Positions 16,441 to 24,830 are shown, counted from the first letter of the stretch. The stretch: DNA of 37,754 bases from DATCJU01 sp036562635 (GCA_036562635.1 DATCJU010000129.1:1-37754), one strand, 5' to 3'. The notes: generated from the sequence alone by a model not told the origin. Numbers and translations: made by a program.

Positions 16441-17185
16441 CACCTGGCTCGTTTTTGCGCGAGCCCTGCGGCAGACGCTGCGCAACCCGGCCTGGGTGGT
16501 CGTCGGGCTGACCCAACCGGTGCTCTACCTGGCCCTGTTCGGGCCACTGCTGGAACGGGTGGCGGCGACCCCCGGCTTCGTCGGCGGCAACGCGTGGAAC
16601 ACCTTCGTCCCCGCACTGCTGGTGCAGCAGGCCCTGTTCGGTTCGGCCTTCGTCGGTTTCGGCCTGATCAGCGACTACCGCTCCGGCCTGGTGGAGCGGC
16701 TGCGGGTGACCCCGGCCAGCCGGGCCGCGCTGCTGCTCGGACGGACGCTGCGGGACGTGCTGGTGCTGCTGGTGCAGTGCGTGGTGCTGCTCGTGGTGGG
16801 CACCGCCTTCGGTCTGCGCCCCTCGCCCGGCGCGGTGCTCGCCGGTCTGCTGCTGGTCGCACTGCTGGGCGGGGCGATCACCTGCACGTCCTACGCCCTG
16901 GCACTGCGGGTGAAGACCGAGGACGTGTTCGCCCCGATGCTGAACACGCTGATCCTGCCGTTGTTCCTGCTCTCCGGGGTGCTGCTGCCCATGAGCCTGG
17001 CCCCCACCTGGCTGCGGGTGGTGTCCGACGTCAACCCGCTCAAGCACGTGGTGGAGGCCGAACGGTCGGTGTTCCTGGACGACTACTTCTCCGGCAAGGT
17101 GCTCGTCGGTCTGGCCGTCGCCCTGGTCCTCCTGGTGCTCGGTGCGACGTGGGGCACCCGCACCTTCCGCCGAGAGAACGCCTGA
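16430..17185 (+). CDS. DrrB-type ABC exporter permease
   Basis: 251-aa ABC-2 membrane protein with about six spans (hydrophobic around 22-40, 58-78, 105-130, 136-158, 168-188, 225-245). The family motif before the second half is seen in DYRSGLVERLRVTPASR, followed by LLLGRTLRDVL. ATG 16430 lies 11 nt inside the ATPase gene, so translation is coupled. Together with the ATPase it makes a two-gene exporter controlled by the preceding PadR protein. The length is normal and nothing appears truncated. Confidence 0.92.
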   Translation: MLRDTWLVFARALRQTLRNPAWVVVGLTQPVLYLALFGPLLERVAATPGFVGGNAWNTFVPALLVQQALFGSAFVGFGLISDYRSGLVERLRVTPASRAALLLGRTLRDVLVLLVQCVVLLVVGTAFGLRPSPGAVLAGLLLVALLGGAITCTSYALALRVKTEDVFAPMLNTLILPLFLLSGVLLPMSLAPTWLRVVSDVNPLKHVVEAERSVFLDDYFSGKVLVGLAVALVLLVLGATWGTRTFRRENA

Positions 17186-17195
17186 TCCGGTTCCC

Positions 17196-17233
17196 GGTGT
17201 GGGCCGTCACCGTCGACGGTGGCGACCCACACC
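17196..17233. terminator. Bidirectional terminator, exporter / SDR
   Basis: GGTGTGGG (17196-17203) pairs with CCCACACC (17226-17233), and the interior continues pairing to CACCGTCGACGGTG: about 17 pairs with one mismatch and one G-U. A smaller CCCG-TTTT-CGGG hairpin follows. The site is between two convergent stop codons. Confidence 0.7.
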
Positions 17234-17271
17234 CCCGTTTTCGGGACCGGCGGCACCGGGACGTGACACGG

Positions 17272-18108
17272 TCAGTCCCAGCGCCGGAAACCGCCCTCCG
17301 AGTGGATCACCTGGCCCGTGATCCAGGCCGCCTCGTCGGTGACCAGCCACGCGACCAGGCGTGCCGGGTCGTCGGGCGTGCCCCACCGGCCCTGCGGGAA
17401 CCGACGACGCACGGCCTCGTGGAGCTCGGGAGTGGCGTACCCGGTGTCGACCGGGCCGGGATTGACCGTGTTCACCGTGATCGTCCGGTCGGCCAGGTGG
17501 TCGGCCAGGGTGCGGGTGACGGAGGCGAGCGCCCCCTTGGCCGCCGCGTAGGCCACCTCGTCCCGCATGGGGCCGAGGTCCTGTCCGGAGGTCATGAAGA
17601 CGATCCGCCCACCGGGGCGGCCGTCGTGCTGGGCGGCGAACGCCTGTGCCAGCAGGATCGCCGACCGCGTGTTGACCGCCCAGTGCTTGTCGAGCATGGC
17701 CGCGTCCAGGGCCTCCAGCGGGCCGTCGTCTCCGCTGAGCGCGTGGTTGCAGACCAGGATGTCCAGGTGCCCGAAGGCGTCCACGGCGGCCCGGACCAGC
17801 CGGGCCGGCGCGTCGGGTTCGGCGAGGTCGGCCTCCCCGTGCCGCACCGCCGCCGCGGCGTCGGCCAGCACCGCCGACACACCGTCGACCACGGCCTGCG
17901 GCCCCCCGGGATCGGCGCCCCAGGGCTGTGCGGCGTCGTGCGGGGTGTAGTGGTGCAGGAACAGGCTCGCCCCCGCCGCGGCCAGTCGTCGGGCGATCGC
18001 GTAACCGATGCCCACGCGCCGACTGACCCCCGTGACCAGGGCGACCCGTCCGCGCAGGGGCAGCGGGTCCCGACGCAGCTCCTGGGGGGAAGGATCGGGC
18101 AACATCAT
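17272..18108 (-). CDS. Short-chain dehydrogenase/reductase
   Basis: 278-aa classical SDR. NAD(P)-binding motif VTGVSRRVGIGYAIA, acidic DLAEPDAP, an NHA variant of the usual NNAG in LVCNHALS, and the catalytic Ser-Tyr-Lys set in MTSGQ and VAYAAAKGAL; PGPVDTGYATPE follows. Substrate is not predictable; similar proteins are annotated as 3-oxoacyl-ACP reductase-like. ATG 18108 is chosen because it opens the conserved part; a GTG at 18144 is in frame, and neither has a strong ribosome site. It lies 142 bp downstream of rsmI on the same strand. Confidence 0.85.
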   Translation of the reverse strand: MMLPDPSPQELRRDPLPLRGRVALVTGVSRRVGIGYAIARRLAAAGASLFLHHYTPHDAAQPWGADPGGPQAVVDGVSAVLADAAAAVRHGEADLAEPDAPARLVRAAVDAFGHLDILVCNHALSGDDGPLEALDAAMLDKHWAVNTRSAILLAQAFAAQHDGRPGGRIVFMTSGQDLGPMRDEVAYAAAKGALASVTRTLADHLADRTITVNTVNPGPVDTGYATPELHEAVRRRFPQGRWGTPDDPARLVAWLVTDEAAWITGQVIHSEGGFRRWD

Positions 18109-18250
18109 GGGGCGCAGTCTCGGACAAGGCCCCGAACCGGACACGACGGATTTCCCCGCACCGGTGACCCACGGCGCGCCCCGACCGGCCCCACCCTCCC
18201 CGCACGTGCGCCCCAGTGCCGGACACCCGCGGGGACGGCGTGCGCCATCC

Positions 18251-19105
18251 TCAGCCGCGACCGCGCAGCACGGCGTCGTAGAGCACCTTCCGGCTCATCC
18301 CGGCCTCCGCCGCCACCTCACCGGCCGCGTCCTTGAGCCGGGCCCCGGCCGCCACCCGGCGCTCCACCTCGGCGACCAACGCGGGCAGGTCGGCCTCCCC
18401 GGCCGGGCTCGGCTCGGCCCCGGCGAGCACCACGGTGATCTCCCCGCGCACCCCCTCAGCCGCCCACTCGGCCAGTTCGGCCAACGGCCCGCGCCGCACC
18501 TCCTCGTAGGTCTTGGTCAACTCCCGGCACACCGCCGCCCGCCGGTCGGGGCCGAGCACGGCCACCGCGTCGGACAGCGTCCCGGCCAGCCGGTGCGGTG
18601 ACTCGAAGAACACCACGGTGCGGGGCTCGTGCACCAGGGACTCCAGCCACCGCCGCCGTTCCCCCGGCTTGCGTGGCGGGAAACCCTCGAAACAGAACCG
18701 GTCGCAGGGCAGACCGGACAGGGCCAGCGCCGTGGTCACCGCGGACGGCCCCGGCAGACAGGTCACCGGCAGGTCCTCGGCCACGCAGGCCGCCACCATC
18801 CGGAACCCCGGATCGGACACCGACGGCATCCCGGCATCGGTCACCAGCAGCACCGTGGCCCCGGCGCGCAGCTCCGCCAGCAGACCGGGCAGCCGGGCCG
18901 ACTCCACGGCGTCGTAGAAGCTCACCACCCGCCCGGACAGGGTCACGCCCAGGGCCGCGGCGAGCGCCCGGAGCCTGCGGGTGTCCTCGGCGGCGACGAC
19001 GTCCGCGGTGGCCAACGCCTCGACGAGACGGGGTGAGGCGTCCCGGACGTCGCCGAGTGGGGTCGCGGCGAGCACCAGCCTCCCTGAACCGGATACGGCG
19101 TTCAC
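18251..19105 (-). CDS. rsmI: 16S rRNA (cytidine-1402-2'-O)-methyltransferase
   Basis: 284-aa tetrapyrrole-methylase-fold enzyme that 2'-O-methylates C1402 in the decoding centre. Seen: LVLAATPLGDVRDASPR at the N-terminus, AAEDTRRLRAL, VTDAGMPSVSDPG, LPGPSAVTTALALSGLP, FEGFPPRK, and FESPHRL. GTG 19105 has GGGTGG about 5 nt upstream; the frame is open far upstream (to 21295) but crosses pmt in antisense and is not real. Divergent from pmt over 108 bp, the same arrangement as Rv1003/Rv1002c. Confidence 0.96.
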   Translation of the reverse strand: MNAVSGSGRLVLAATPLGDVRDASPRLVEALATADVVAAEDTRRLRALAAALGVTLSGRVVSFYDAVESARLPGLLAELRAGATVLLVTDAGMPSVSDPGFRMVAACVAEDLPVTCLPGPSAVTTALALSGLPCDRFCFEGFPPRKPGERRRWLESLVHEPRTVVFFESPHRLAGTLSDAVAVLGPDRRAAVCRELTKTYEEVRRGPLAELAEWAAEGVRGEITVVLAGAEPSPAGEADLPALVAEVERRVAAGARLKDAAGEVAAEAGMSRKVLYDAVLRGRG

Positions 19106-19140
19106 GGCGCCCACCCTACGATCGAGCGCATGCGCGGCCG

Positions 19141-19172
19141 CCGTGGTGCATCCCCTGCCGGGGGTACCACGG
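19141..19172 (+). promoter_or_regulatory. Hairpin in the rsmI-pmt divergent gap
   Basis: CCGTGGT (19141-19147) pairs with ACCACGG (19166-19172), with CCCC-TGCC-GGGG inside. It lies 42 bp before the pmt GTG, so it may be leader structure of pmt or an operator. Confidence 0.35.
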
Positions 19173-19213
19173 GGCAGCCCGGTGCCAGGACCGAGTGGAA
19201 CTGAGAGGTCGGC

Positions 19214-20848
19214 GTGAGCGTCCAGGTGCGACAGGCCCCCGACCACCCGTCGGACGTGCCGGAGGAGCGGTCCGAGCGGGGTGCGGAGATCGAGACGGTC
19301 GCCCCCGACCACGTGTCCCCGGCCGATCCGGTGGACGGCGGGGAGCTGCGCGACCCGGCCGAGCGCCTGGGCCCGCCCATGCCGAACGACCGACTGCGCT
19401 CCTGGGTGGTCACCCTGGTGCTGACCCTCGTGGGCGGCGTGGTGCGGTTCTGGAACCTGGGCTTCCCCACCGACAAGGGCACCCCGGTCTTCGACGAGAA
19501 GCACTACGTGCCCCAGGCCTGGGAGGTGCTGCGTAACGGCGGCTACGAGGACAACCCCGGCTACGAACTGGTGGTGCACCCGCCGCTGGGCAAACACCTG
19601 ATCGCCCTCGGCGAGGCGTTGTTCGGCTACACCGGGTGGGGCTGGCGGTTCACCGCGGCGATCGCGGGCACGCTGAGCATCCTGCTCGTGGTGCGGATCG
19701 CCCGTCGGCTGACCCGCTCCACACTGCTGGGGGCGTTGGCCGGGGTGCTGCTGATCTGCGACGGCGTCAGCCACGTGCAGTCGCGGATGGGGATGCTCGA
19801 CATCTTCCTGGCCGTGTTGGTGCTCGCCGGTTTCAGCTGCCTGCTGGTGGACCGGGACCAGGTGCGCGAGCGCATGGCGGTGGCGCTCCGGGAGGGCCGG
19901 GTGGCCGAGACCCCGTGGGGACCGCGGCTGGGCTTCCGCTGGTGGCGCTGGAGTGCGGGGGTGCTCCTGGGCCTGTCCTGCGGGGTGAAGTGGTCCGGTG
20001 CCTCCTTCCTGGCGGCGTTCGGCCTGCTGTGCGCGTTCTGGGACGTCTCGGCGCGGCGCGCGGCCGGGGTGCCGCGGCCGTGGGTGGGCACCCTGGTGCG
20101 GGACATCGCCCCGGCGGCGTGGGCGTTCGTGGTGACACCCATCCTGGCCTACCTGGCCACCTGGTGGGGCTGGTTCGCCAGTGAGACCGGCATCGACCGG
20201 CACGTGGTGGGCGACAAGATCGGCGAGGAGTCGGCGTTCGGTTTCGTCCCGGACGCGCTCCGCGCCCTGTGGTTCTACAGCGGCAACGTGCTGGAGTTCC
20301 ACACCAACCTGGTCACCGACCCCGCCAAGCCGCACCCCTGGGAGTCCAAGCCCTGGACCTGGCCCATGGGGCTGCGGCCGATGCTCTACTACTACGAGTC
20401 CGGTCAGGCCGCGGCGGGCTGCGGCCGCACGGACTGCGTGAGCGCGGTGATGCTGATCGGCACGCCCGCCATGTGGTGGTTGGCGTTCCCGATGCTGGGC
20501 TGGGCGCTGTGGCGGGCACTCGGCCGGCTGGACTGGCGGTACGCGGCGGTCCTGGTGGGCTACTGCGCCGGCTGGTTGCCCTGGTTCACCAACCTGGACC
20601 GGCAGATGTACTTCTTCTACACCACCCCCATGGCGCCGTTCCTGGTGCTCGGGCTGACGTTGGCGCTGGGCGAGATCCTCGGTCGGGCGTCGGCCGGGGA
20701 GGAGCGGCGCGGCAACGGGCGACTGGTGGTGGCGGTCTACATCGGTCTGGTGGTGGCCAACTTCGTGTGGCTGTGGCCGATCCTGGTGGGCGATTCCATC
20801 ACCCCATGGCGGTGGAACGCCGAGCTCTGGCTGCCGTCCTGGCGCTGA
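19214..20848 (+). CDS. pmt: Polyprenyl-phosphate-mannose--protein O-mannosyltransferase
   Basis: 544-aa integral membrane glycosyltransferase (GT39 family) that moves mannose from polyprenyl-phosphate-mannose to Ser/Thr of exported proteins. A hydrophilic acidic N-terminus of about 60 residues is followed by roughly 11 spans. The first external loop has the catalytic Asp-Glu in PVFDEKHYVPQAWE, followed by VVHPPLGKHLIA; another typical stretch is HVQSRMGMLDIF. GTG 19214 has GAGAGG 5 nt upstream. Orthologue by position and motifs of M. tuberculosis Rv1002c. Lipoproteins and secreted proteins nearby (MetQ, RpfB, the sugar-binding protein) are possible substrates by inference. Confidence 0.95.
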   Translation: MSVQVRQAPDHPSDVPEERSERGAEIETVAPDHVSPADPVDGGELRDPAERLGPPMPNDRLRSWVVTLVLTLVGGVVRFWNLGFPTDKGTPVFDEKHYVPQAWEVLRNGGYEDNPGYELVVHPPLGKHLIALGEALFGYTGWGWRFTAAIAGTLSILLVVRIARRLTRSTLLGALAGVLLICDGVSHVQSRMGMLDIFLAVLVLAGFSCLLVDRDQVRERMAVALREGRVAETPWGPRLGFRWWRWSAGVLLGLSCGVKWSGASFLAAFGLLCAFWDVSARRAAGVPRPWVGTLVRDIAPAAWAFVVTPILAYLATWWGWFASETGIDRHVVGDKIGEESAFGFVPDALRALWFYSGNVLEFHTNLVTDPAKPHPWESKPWTWPMGLRPMLYYYESGQAAAGCGRTDCVSAVMLIGTPAMWWLAFPMLGWALWRALGRLDWRYAAVLVGYCAGWLPWFTNLDRQMYFFYTTPMAPFLVLGLTLALGEILGRASAGEERRGNGRLVVAVYIGLVVANFVWLWPILVGDSITPWRWNAELWLPSWR

Positions 20849-20900
20849 GCGCGGTCTCCGCGGGTACTCCTCGCGCGGTCGTACTGCTCCATTCCGCCGA

Positions 20901-20929
20901 TTGCCGGTCTTTCTCCGCTTTTCTACGGT
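20901..20929 (+). promoter_or_regulatory. Promoter of the M28 peptidase
   Basis: TTGCCG (20901-20906), 17-bp spacer, TACGGT (20924-20929), in a locally pyrimidine-rich, AT-richer patch between pmt and the peptidase. The predicted leader is about 95 nt. Confidence 0.45.
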
Positions 20930-21029
20930 GCTCCCGGTACGCGAGCGGGGGGACGCGTCGATCGGCGGGCTGCCCTGCTCCGCGTGAACGGGGCCGCTGG
21001 AGATCTCACCGGTGGGGAAGGGAGTCCGC

Positions 21030-22403
21030 ATGGTCAAGTTCAACCGACGCAGACTGCTGGCCGGCACCGCCGCACTGGCCGGTCTGGCGCTCAGCGGTCT
21101 GGGGCCGGGTACCGCCGCCGCGGCCAACCGGTGGCGGACCGGGGCGGTCAACCCGCCGAAGCTGGGTCCTGGTGACCGCGCGGTGATCGCGCAGATCGAC
21201 GTGGCCCGGGCCGTGCAGCACCTGCGGGTGCTGTCCGAGCAGATCGGTCCGCGGGTGGGCGGTACCGAGAGCGAGCGGCGGGCCGCGGAGTACATCGCCG
21301 ACCAGCTGCGCCGGTTGGACTACCGCGTCGAGATGCAGTCGTTCCCGGTGGCGGACAAGTACCTGGGCCAGGTCCGACTGTCGGACGGGACGTCCTGGCA
21401 GACGGGTTCCTCCCCGCACGCCGCCCAGAACACCACGGTGGAGGGCGAGCTGGTGGACGCCGGCACCGGTGGGGAGGTCGACTACCCACGGGCGGTGACC
21501 GGCAAGGTGGTACTGCTCGACCGGGACACGCCCCGGCAGACCGAGCAGGTACGCACCGCGGTGCGACACGGGGCCGCGGCGGTGTTGCTGGTCAACGTGC
21601 CCACCACCTCGGGGCGCAGGGCCGGCGCGTTCTCCCCCGCCCTGTCGGAGGCGTTCGGGGTACCGGTGCTGGGTGTCGGCCAGGCACACGGCGAGTGGCT
21701 GCGCGAGCGGCTGGCCGCCGGCACGGTGCGGGTGACCGTCGGCGCCGAGCACCACGGCAATCTCACCTCGTACAACGTGATCGCCGAGCGCTCCGCCACC
21801 TTCCCGAACCCGCAGGGCCAGGTGGTCATGGTGAGCGCGCACTACGACAGCGTCCCCGGCTCGCCGGGAGCCAACGACGACGGCAGCGGGACGGCGCTGT
21901 GCTTGGAGCTGGCCCGGGCGCTGCGCCGACTGCCCACGCAGCGGGCGATCCGGTTCGCGCTGTGGGGTTCGGAGGAGCAGGGCCTGCTCGGGTCGCGCCA
22001 CTACGTGTCGCAGCTGGACGACGCCGCGGCGGGCCGCATCGTCGGGTGCTTCCAGAACGACATGGTGGCCACCAGCCACGACCCGGCGCGGGTGTACTGG
22101 CTGCTGTCGGTGGACGGCGGCAACAACACCACCACCCAGGCCGTGGCCGCGGCGGCGGCCCGGCTCGGCTACACCCCGCGGGTCGACGGGCCGGTGGCGC
22201 GGGGGTCCAGCGACCACGTGCCGTTCCACGAGCGCGGGATCGCGGCGGCCAACTTCAGCTGGCGTGGTGAGGGCGGCCCGGCGGAGCTGGAGCCGATCTA
22301 CCACACCCCCGAGGACAGCGTCGAGGCGAACATCAGCGTGGAGCGGCTGCAGGTGTCCCTGGAGCTGATCGGCTGCGCCGTCTACGACGTGGCCCGGAGC
22401 TGA
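21030..22403 (+). CDS. Secreted M28-family aminopeptidase (Tat signal)
   Basis: 457-aa zinc peptidase. The Tat signal peptide has NRRRLLAG at residues 5-12 with cleavage probably near AAAAN (about 33). A protease-associated insert spans about 130-230. The two-zinc site is intact: His271 in AHYDS, Asp283 in GANDDGSG, Glu315-Glu316 in GSEEQGLLGS, Asp344 in QNDMVA, and His396 in SDHVPF. Likely releases N-terminal amino acids from extracellular peptides. ATG 21030 with GGGGAAGGGAG about 6 nt upstream is better than GTG 21012. It has its own promoter and a strong terminator, so it is monocistronic. Confidence 0.92.
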   Translation: MVKFNRRRLLAGTAALAGLALSGLGPGTAAAANRWRTGAVNPPKLGPGDRAVIAQIDVARAVQHLRVLSEQIGPRVGGTESERRAAEYIADQLRRLDYRVEMQSFPVADKYLGQVRLSDGTSWQTGSSPHAAQNTTVEGELVDAGTGGEVDYPRAVTGKVVLLDRDTPRQTEQVRTAVRHGAAAVLLVNVPTTSGRRAGAFSPALSEAFGVPVLGVGQAHGEWLRERLAAGTVRVTVGAEHHGNLTSYNVIAERSATFPNPQGQVVMVSAHYDSVPGSPGANDDGSGTALCLELARALRRLPTQRAIRFALWGSEEQGLLGSRHYVSQLDDAAAGRIVGCFQNDMVATSHDPARVYWLLSVDGGNNTTTQAVAAAAARLGYTPRVDGPVARGSSDHVPFHERGIAAANFSWRGEGGPAELEPIYHTPEDSVEANISVERLQVSLELIGCAVYDVARS

Positions 22404-22442
22404 GCCGGTCGCGGACGTCTGCACGAATCCTGGCGTACGAAT

Positions 22443-22484
22443 ACCGGAGGCCTGCCGTCCAGCTGTGGGCGGCAGGCCTCCGGT
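22443..22484 (+). terminator. 15-bp terminator of the M28 peptidase
   Basis: ACCGGAGGCCTGCCG (22443-22457) pairs perfectly with 22470-22484 around a 12-nt loop, 39 bp after the stop. Its GGAGGC/GCCTCC core is repeated in the tRNA terminator at 22864-22899. Confidence 0.75.
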
Positions 22485-22863
22485 CCGTCCTGGCGGCCGC
22501 GGGAAGTCGAGCCCGTGCTCTTCTCCTGAAGGCAGCGGGCCACTGCTGGCCTGTCTCATCCGTTCCGTCGCAGCAGGCCGCCTGCCGACCCACCGAGCGG
22601 TTGGCTCCCCGCGCAGGGGCGCTGAGGATCCCGGAGCACGGTCACAGGTCACCGGCGGTACAGCAACCCCGGCCGGGGAGGGTTCCGCAGCGAACCGCCG
22701 GTGGTGCACGGACACGCGGCGATTCACTGCAGTCGCGACGGCAGGAGGCGTCGGACGAATCCCACCGCAGCAGGGCAGTGGTACGCCATCACGTCGACCC
22801 GACAGCGGGGAAGGTCGAGGCGAGAGCCAGAACGCCCGGGCCTCCCCGCACTGCACACAACGA
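22485..22863. other. 379-bp stretch without a recognisable gene
   Basis: Both strands were read. Open frames here have no recognisable motif, no good ribosome site, and composition like antisense noise. The notable content is a 54-bp nested inverted repeat at 22650-22703. No tRNA, riboswitch consensus or IS end was recognised. Confidence 0.5.
22650..22703. repeat. 54-bp nested inverted repeat (possible structured RNA)
   Basis: CACCGGCGGT (22650-22659) and ACCGCCGGTG (22694-22703) are a perfect 10-bp outer stem. Inside are AACC/GGTT arms and a CCCCGGCCGGGG palindrome. It is not adjacent to any stop codon, so it is not an obvious terminator; a small RNA or a protein site is possible. Confidence 0.4.
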
Positions 22864-22899
22864 CGGAGGCCCGCCTCCCTGGTGGGTGGCGGGCCTCCG
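22864..22899 (-). terminator. Terminator of tRNA-Ala
   Basis: CGGAGGCCCGCC (22864-22875) pairs perfectly with 22888-22899 (12 bp, 12-nt loop), starting 8 bp beyond the tRNA 3' end. Confidence 0.75.
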
Positions 22900-22907
22900 G
22901 CCTGCTG

Positions 22908-22980
22908 TGGAGCTGAGGGGAATCGAACCCCTGACCTTCTCGATGCGAACGAGACGCGCTACCAACTGCGCTACAGCCCC
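22908..22980 (-). tRNA. tRNA-Ala (anticodon CGC)
   Basis: 73 nt on the minus strand. The acceptor stem GGGGCTG/CAGCTCC pairs fully, with G3-U70, the alanine identity element, and discriminator A73. D-arm GCGC-AGTTGGTA-GCGC, anticodon stem TCTCG/CGAGA with loop TTCGCAT (anticodon CGC, reading GCG), variable AGGTC, T-arm AGGGG-TTCGATT-CCCCT. The CCA end is not encoded, so it must be added enzymatically. It is followed by a 12-bp terminator. Confidence 0.97.
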
Positions 22981-23065
22981 GTGGTCAGTGCGTCGAAAGC
23001 ATAGCAGGCTTCGCGATGCGCCCGCTCCACCCCCTCCTGGGCGTGTTCGCCCAGGTCGGGGGCCG

Positions 23066-23118
23066 AAAAATGCCGAACGGCACACCGCCGGACCCCACCA
23101 CGGGCGGTGTGCCGTTCG
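23066..23118 (-). terminator. Canonical intrinsic terminator of sepX
   Basis: Perfect 16-bp stem: 23074-23089 (CGAACGGCACACCGCC) with 23103-23118, 13-nt loop, followed on the minus strand by CATTTTTC (T5 at 23070-23066). It is the only hairpin noted in the window with a clear U-tract. It starts 12 bp after the sepX stop and isolates it from tRNA-Ala. Confidence 0.9.
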
Positions 23119-23129
23119 CCACAGTTCCG

Positions 23130-23924
23130 CTACTCGCCGGCCGCCCTGCGGAAGGGCAGCGCCGACCCCGGCTCGTCCAGGTGCACGAACTCCGGGTCCT
23201 CGTCGTCGATCTCCACCCGGACCGCGCACGGCCGACCCCCGACCACGCCGGTGGTCGCCGTCGGCGCGGCTCCGGGAACGTCGGTCGCCTCACCGGGCCC
23301 GGCCGGCGCCCGCTCTCCCTGCGGGGTCCGCTCCGCTGACGCCGGACCACGCGCCCCGGTCAGGCGGGCCATCCGCCGACGCCGGATGCTCTCCTCGATC
23401 CGCACCTGGCGGCGCAGGTAGACCAGGTAGCACACCAGGACCAGGTCGACCCCGCCGTGGGCCCACCACAGCTGCGACGCGGCCAGCCAGGCCAGCAACG
23501 CGGTCACCAGGGCCAACAACAGCAGGAAGAGCACCACCCGCTGCCGGAACCGGTACTTGGCCCGGGCCACCGCGGCGGCGTACTCCGGATCGAATCCGCC
23601 CCGGCCCGGCCGGTACCGACGAGGCACCGGCGCGTCGTCCACCCACCGCTCGGCCGCCTCGACCTCGTCGTCCTCCTCGGCGTCCCAGTCGACCTCGTCC
23701 TCCAGGTCGTCGACGTCGGACGTGGCGTACCTCTCCCCCGCCCGGCTCGCCGTGGGTCGCGTCCCCCTCCGCACCGGCCGCGACCGCCCCTCACGGCGCA
23801 GCACCCGAGCCTGCAGCGCGGAGTCCGCGGTGCGGGAGACCTCCTGGCGGCGCCTGGCCACCATCGGCACGAGCACGACGAGCCATGCGACGGCCAGCGC
23901 CGCGAAGATCAACGAGCTGGGCAT
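23130..23924 (-). CDS. sepX: Divisome membrane protein SepX/GlpR-like
   Basis: 264-aa membrane protein. TM1 is about residues 4-23 (LIFAALAVAWLVVLVPM), followed by a basic then strongly acidic cytoplasmic linker (DVDDLEDEVDWDAEEDDEVE), then TM2 and TM3 around 129-172 (VVLFLLLLALVTALLAWLA and VDLVLVCYLVYL), and a Pro/Ala/Gly C-terminal tail. This architecture and position (near rimJ, glp/moeA and galU) match Rv0996, Streptomyces SepX and corynebacterial GlpR, which recruit the MoeA-like protein Glp to the FtsZ-associated division site. ATG 23924 has GGAGG about 9 nt upstream. The assignment rests on architecture plus synteny, without an alignment. Confidence 0.85.
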   Translation of the reverse strand: MPSSLIFAALAVAWLVVLVPMVARRRQEVSRTADSALQARVLRREGRSRPVRRGTRPTASRAGERYATSDVDDLEDEVDWDAEEDDEVEAAERWVDDAPVPRRYRPGRGGFDPEYAAAVARAKYRFRQRVVLFLLLLALVTALLAWLAASQLWWAHGGVDLVLVCYLVYLRRQVRIEESIRRRRMARLTGARGPASAERTPQGERAPAGPGEATDVPGAAPTATTGVVGGRPCAVRVEIDDEDPEFVHLDEPGSALPFRRAAGE

Positions 23925-23971
23925 GCCTGGCCACCTCCCCCTAGCCGCGCACAGCACACGTCCCAGGCGCC

Positions 23972-24002
23972 ACGCTAATCACAGCAATCACACCGTTGTC
24001 AG
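23972..24002 (-). promoter_or_regulatory. Possible sepX promoter
   Basis: Minus-strand CTGACA (24002-23997) and TAGCGT (23977-23972), 19-bp spacing, in a locally AT-richer patch. The predicted leader is about 40 nt. Spacing is long, so confidence is low. Confidence 0.3.
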
Positions 24003-24091
24003 AGGCGCGCCGTAATCTGATTGGTTCCCTCGGAGCGGCGAAGATCACTACATCGGAGGAATGCGGACCGCGTCTTCTCCGCGCCCTGCCA

Positions 24092-24108
24092 CCGTCCCGC
24101 CGGGACGG
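24092..24108 (-). terminator. Hairpin after the acetyltransferase gene
   Basis: CCGTCCC (24092-24098) and GGGACGG (24102-24108) with a 3-nt loop, 37 bp beyond the stop. It would end the galU-glp-acetyltransferase transcript. Confidence 0.45.
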
Positions 24109-24145
24109 ACCGACGCAGCATCCACGAACGGCGCAGGGGATACCG

Positions 24146-24823
24146 CTAAGAGGCTGGTTGCGCCCGACCGGCACGCACCAACCGGTCGACCAGGCCGGTA
24201 CCGGTCTCCTCCGCGGTGATCGCGTAGCACAGGTGGTCCCGCCAGGCCCCCGCCACGTTCAGGTAACGCTGGAACAGCCCCTCCTCGCGGAAACCGAGCT
24301 TGTGCAGCACCCGCAGGCTCGCGGTGTTCTCCGGGCGGACCGTGGCCTCCAGCCGGTGCAGGCCGACCGTCCGGAAGCAGTGGTCGGCGGCCAGGGCCAC
24401 CGCCGCGGTGGCCACCCCGCCCCGGGTGACCCGGCTGTCCACCCAGTACCCCACCCAGGCCGACCGCAGCGCCCCGCGCACCACGTTGCCCACGGTGAGC
24501 TGCCCGGCGAACCGTCCGTTGACGGTGATAGCGAAGGGCAGGGCGAGGCCACGGCGCCCCAGGGAGCGCAGCGCCGACCACTGCATCACCCACGCCGTGG
24601 GCGTGTTGCGCTCCGCCCAGTCGGCCGGGCCGCTCGGCTCCCAGGGCTCCAGGTACTCCTGGTCCCGCAACCGGATCCGGCTCCACTCGTGGGCGTCCCA
24701 CAGCCGTGGCGGCCGCAGCGCCACCTCACCGGCCGCCACCCGCAGCGGCCCCAGTCGCACCGGCCACTCACCACGTCCCGACCGGCCCGACGGGTCACCG
24801 GAGTCAGTCACCGGGCGGATCAC
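24146..24823 (-). CDS. GNAT acetyltransferase, RimJ-like
   Basis: 225 aa. GNAT fold of the ribosomal-protein/N-alpha acetyltransferase subgroup: LRPPRLWDAHEWSRIR at the start, a beta-strand FAITVNGRFAGQLTVGN, WVGYWVDSRVTRGGVATAAVAL (acetyl-CoA loop), and LEATVRPENTASLRVLHKLGFREEG, the usual C-terminal motif. Target not predictable; RimJ acetylates protein N-termini in enteric bacteria, and the mycobacterial positional homologue Rv0995 is annotated rimJ. GTG 24823 starts 7 bp after the glp stop, so it is cotranscribed with glp; GGAG is about 12 nt upstream. Confidence 0.88.
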   Translation of the reverse strand: MIRPVTDSGDPSGRSGRGEWPVRLGPLRVAAGEVALRPPRLWDAHEWSRIRLRDQEYLEPWEPSGPADWAERNTPTAWVMQWSALRSLGRRGLALPFAITVNGRFAGQLTVGNVVRGALRSAWVGYWVDSRVTRGGVATAAVALAADHCFRTVGLHRLEATVRPENTASLRVLHKLGFREEGLFQRYLNVAGAWRDHLCYAITAEETGTGLVDRLVRAGRAQPAS

Positions 24824-24830
24824 GGCGGGT

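Noticed and set aside
19106..21295. Very long N-terminal extension of rsmI on the minus strand
   Set aside because: It is antisense to pmt and the peptidase start; conserved RsmI sequence begins at 19105 with a ribosome site.
22485..22863. Cobalamin riboswitch or small protein in the gap beside tRNA-Ala
   Set aside because: A GCCACTG string occurs near 22540, but the other B12-box and core elements are missing; open frames have no ribosome site or motif.
22465..23004. 179-codon plus-strand frame over the gap and tRNA-Ala
   Set aside because: It runs through the tRNA antisense and two terminator stems; spurious.
23066..23118. Attachment site or mobile-element end near tRNA-Ala
   Set aside because: The repeat is a canonical intrinsic terminator with a U-tract for sepX; no integrase or duplicate of the tRNA end is in the window.
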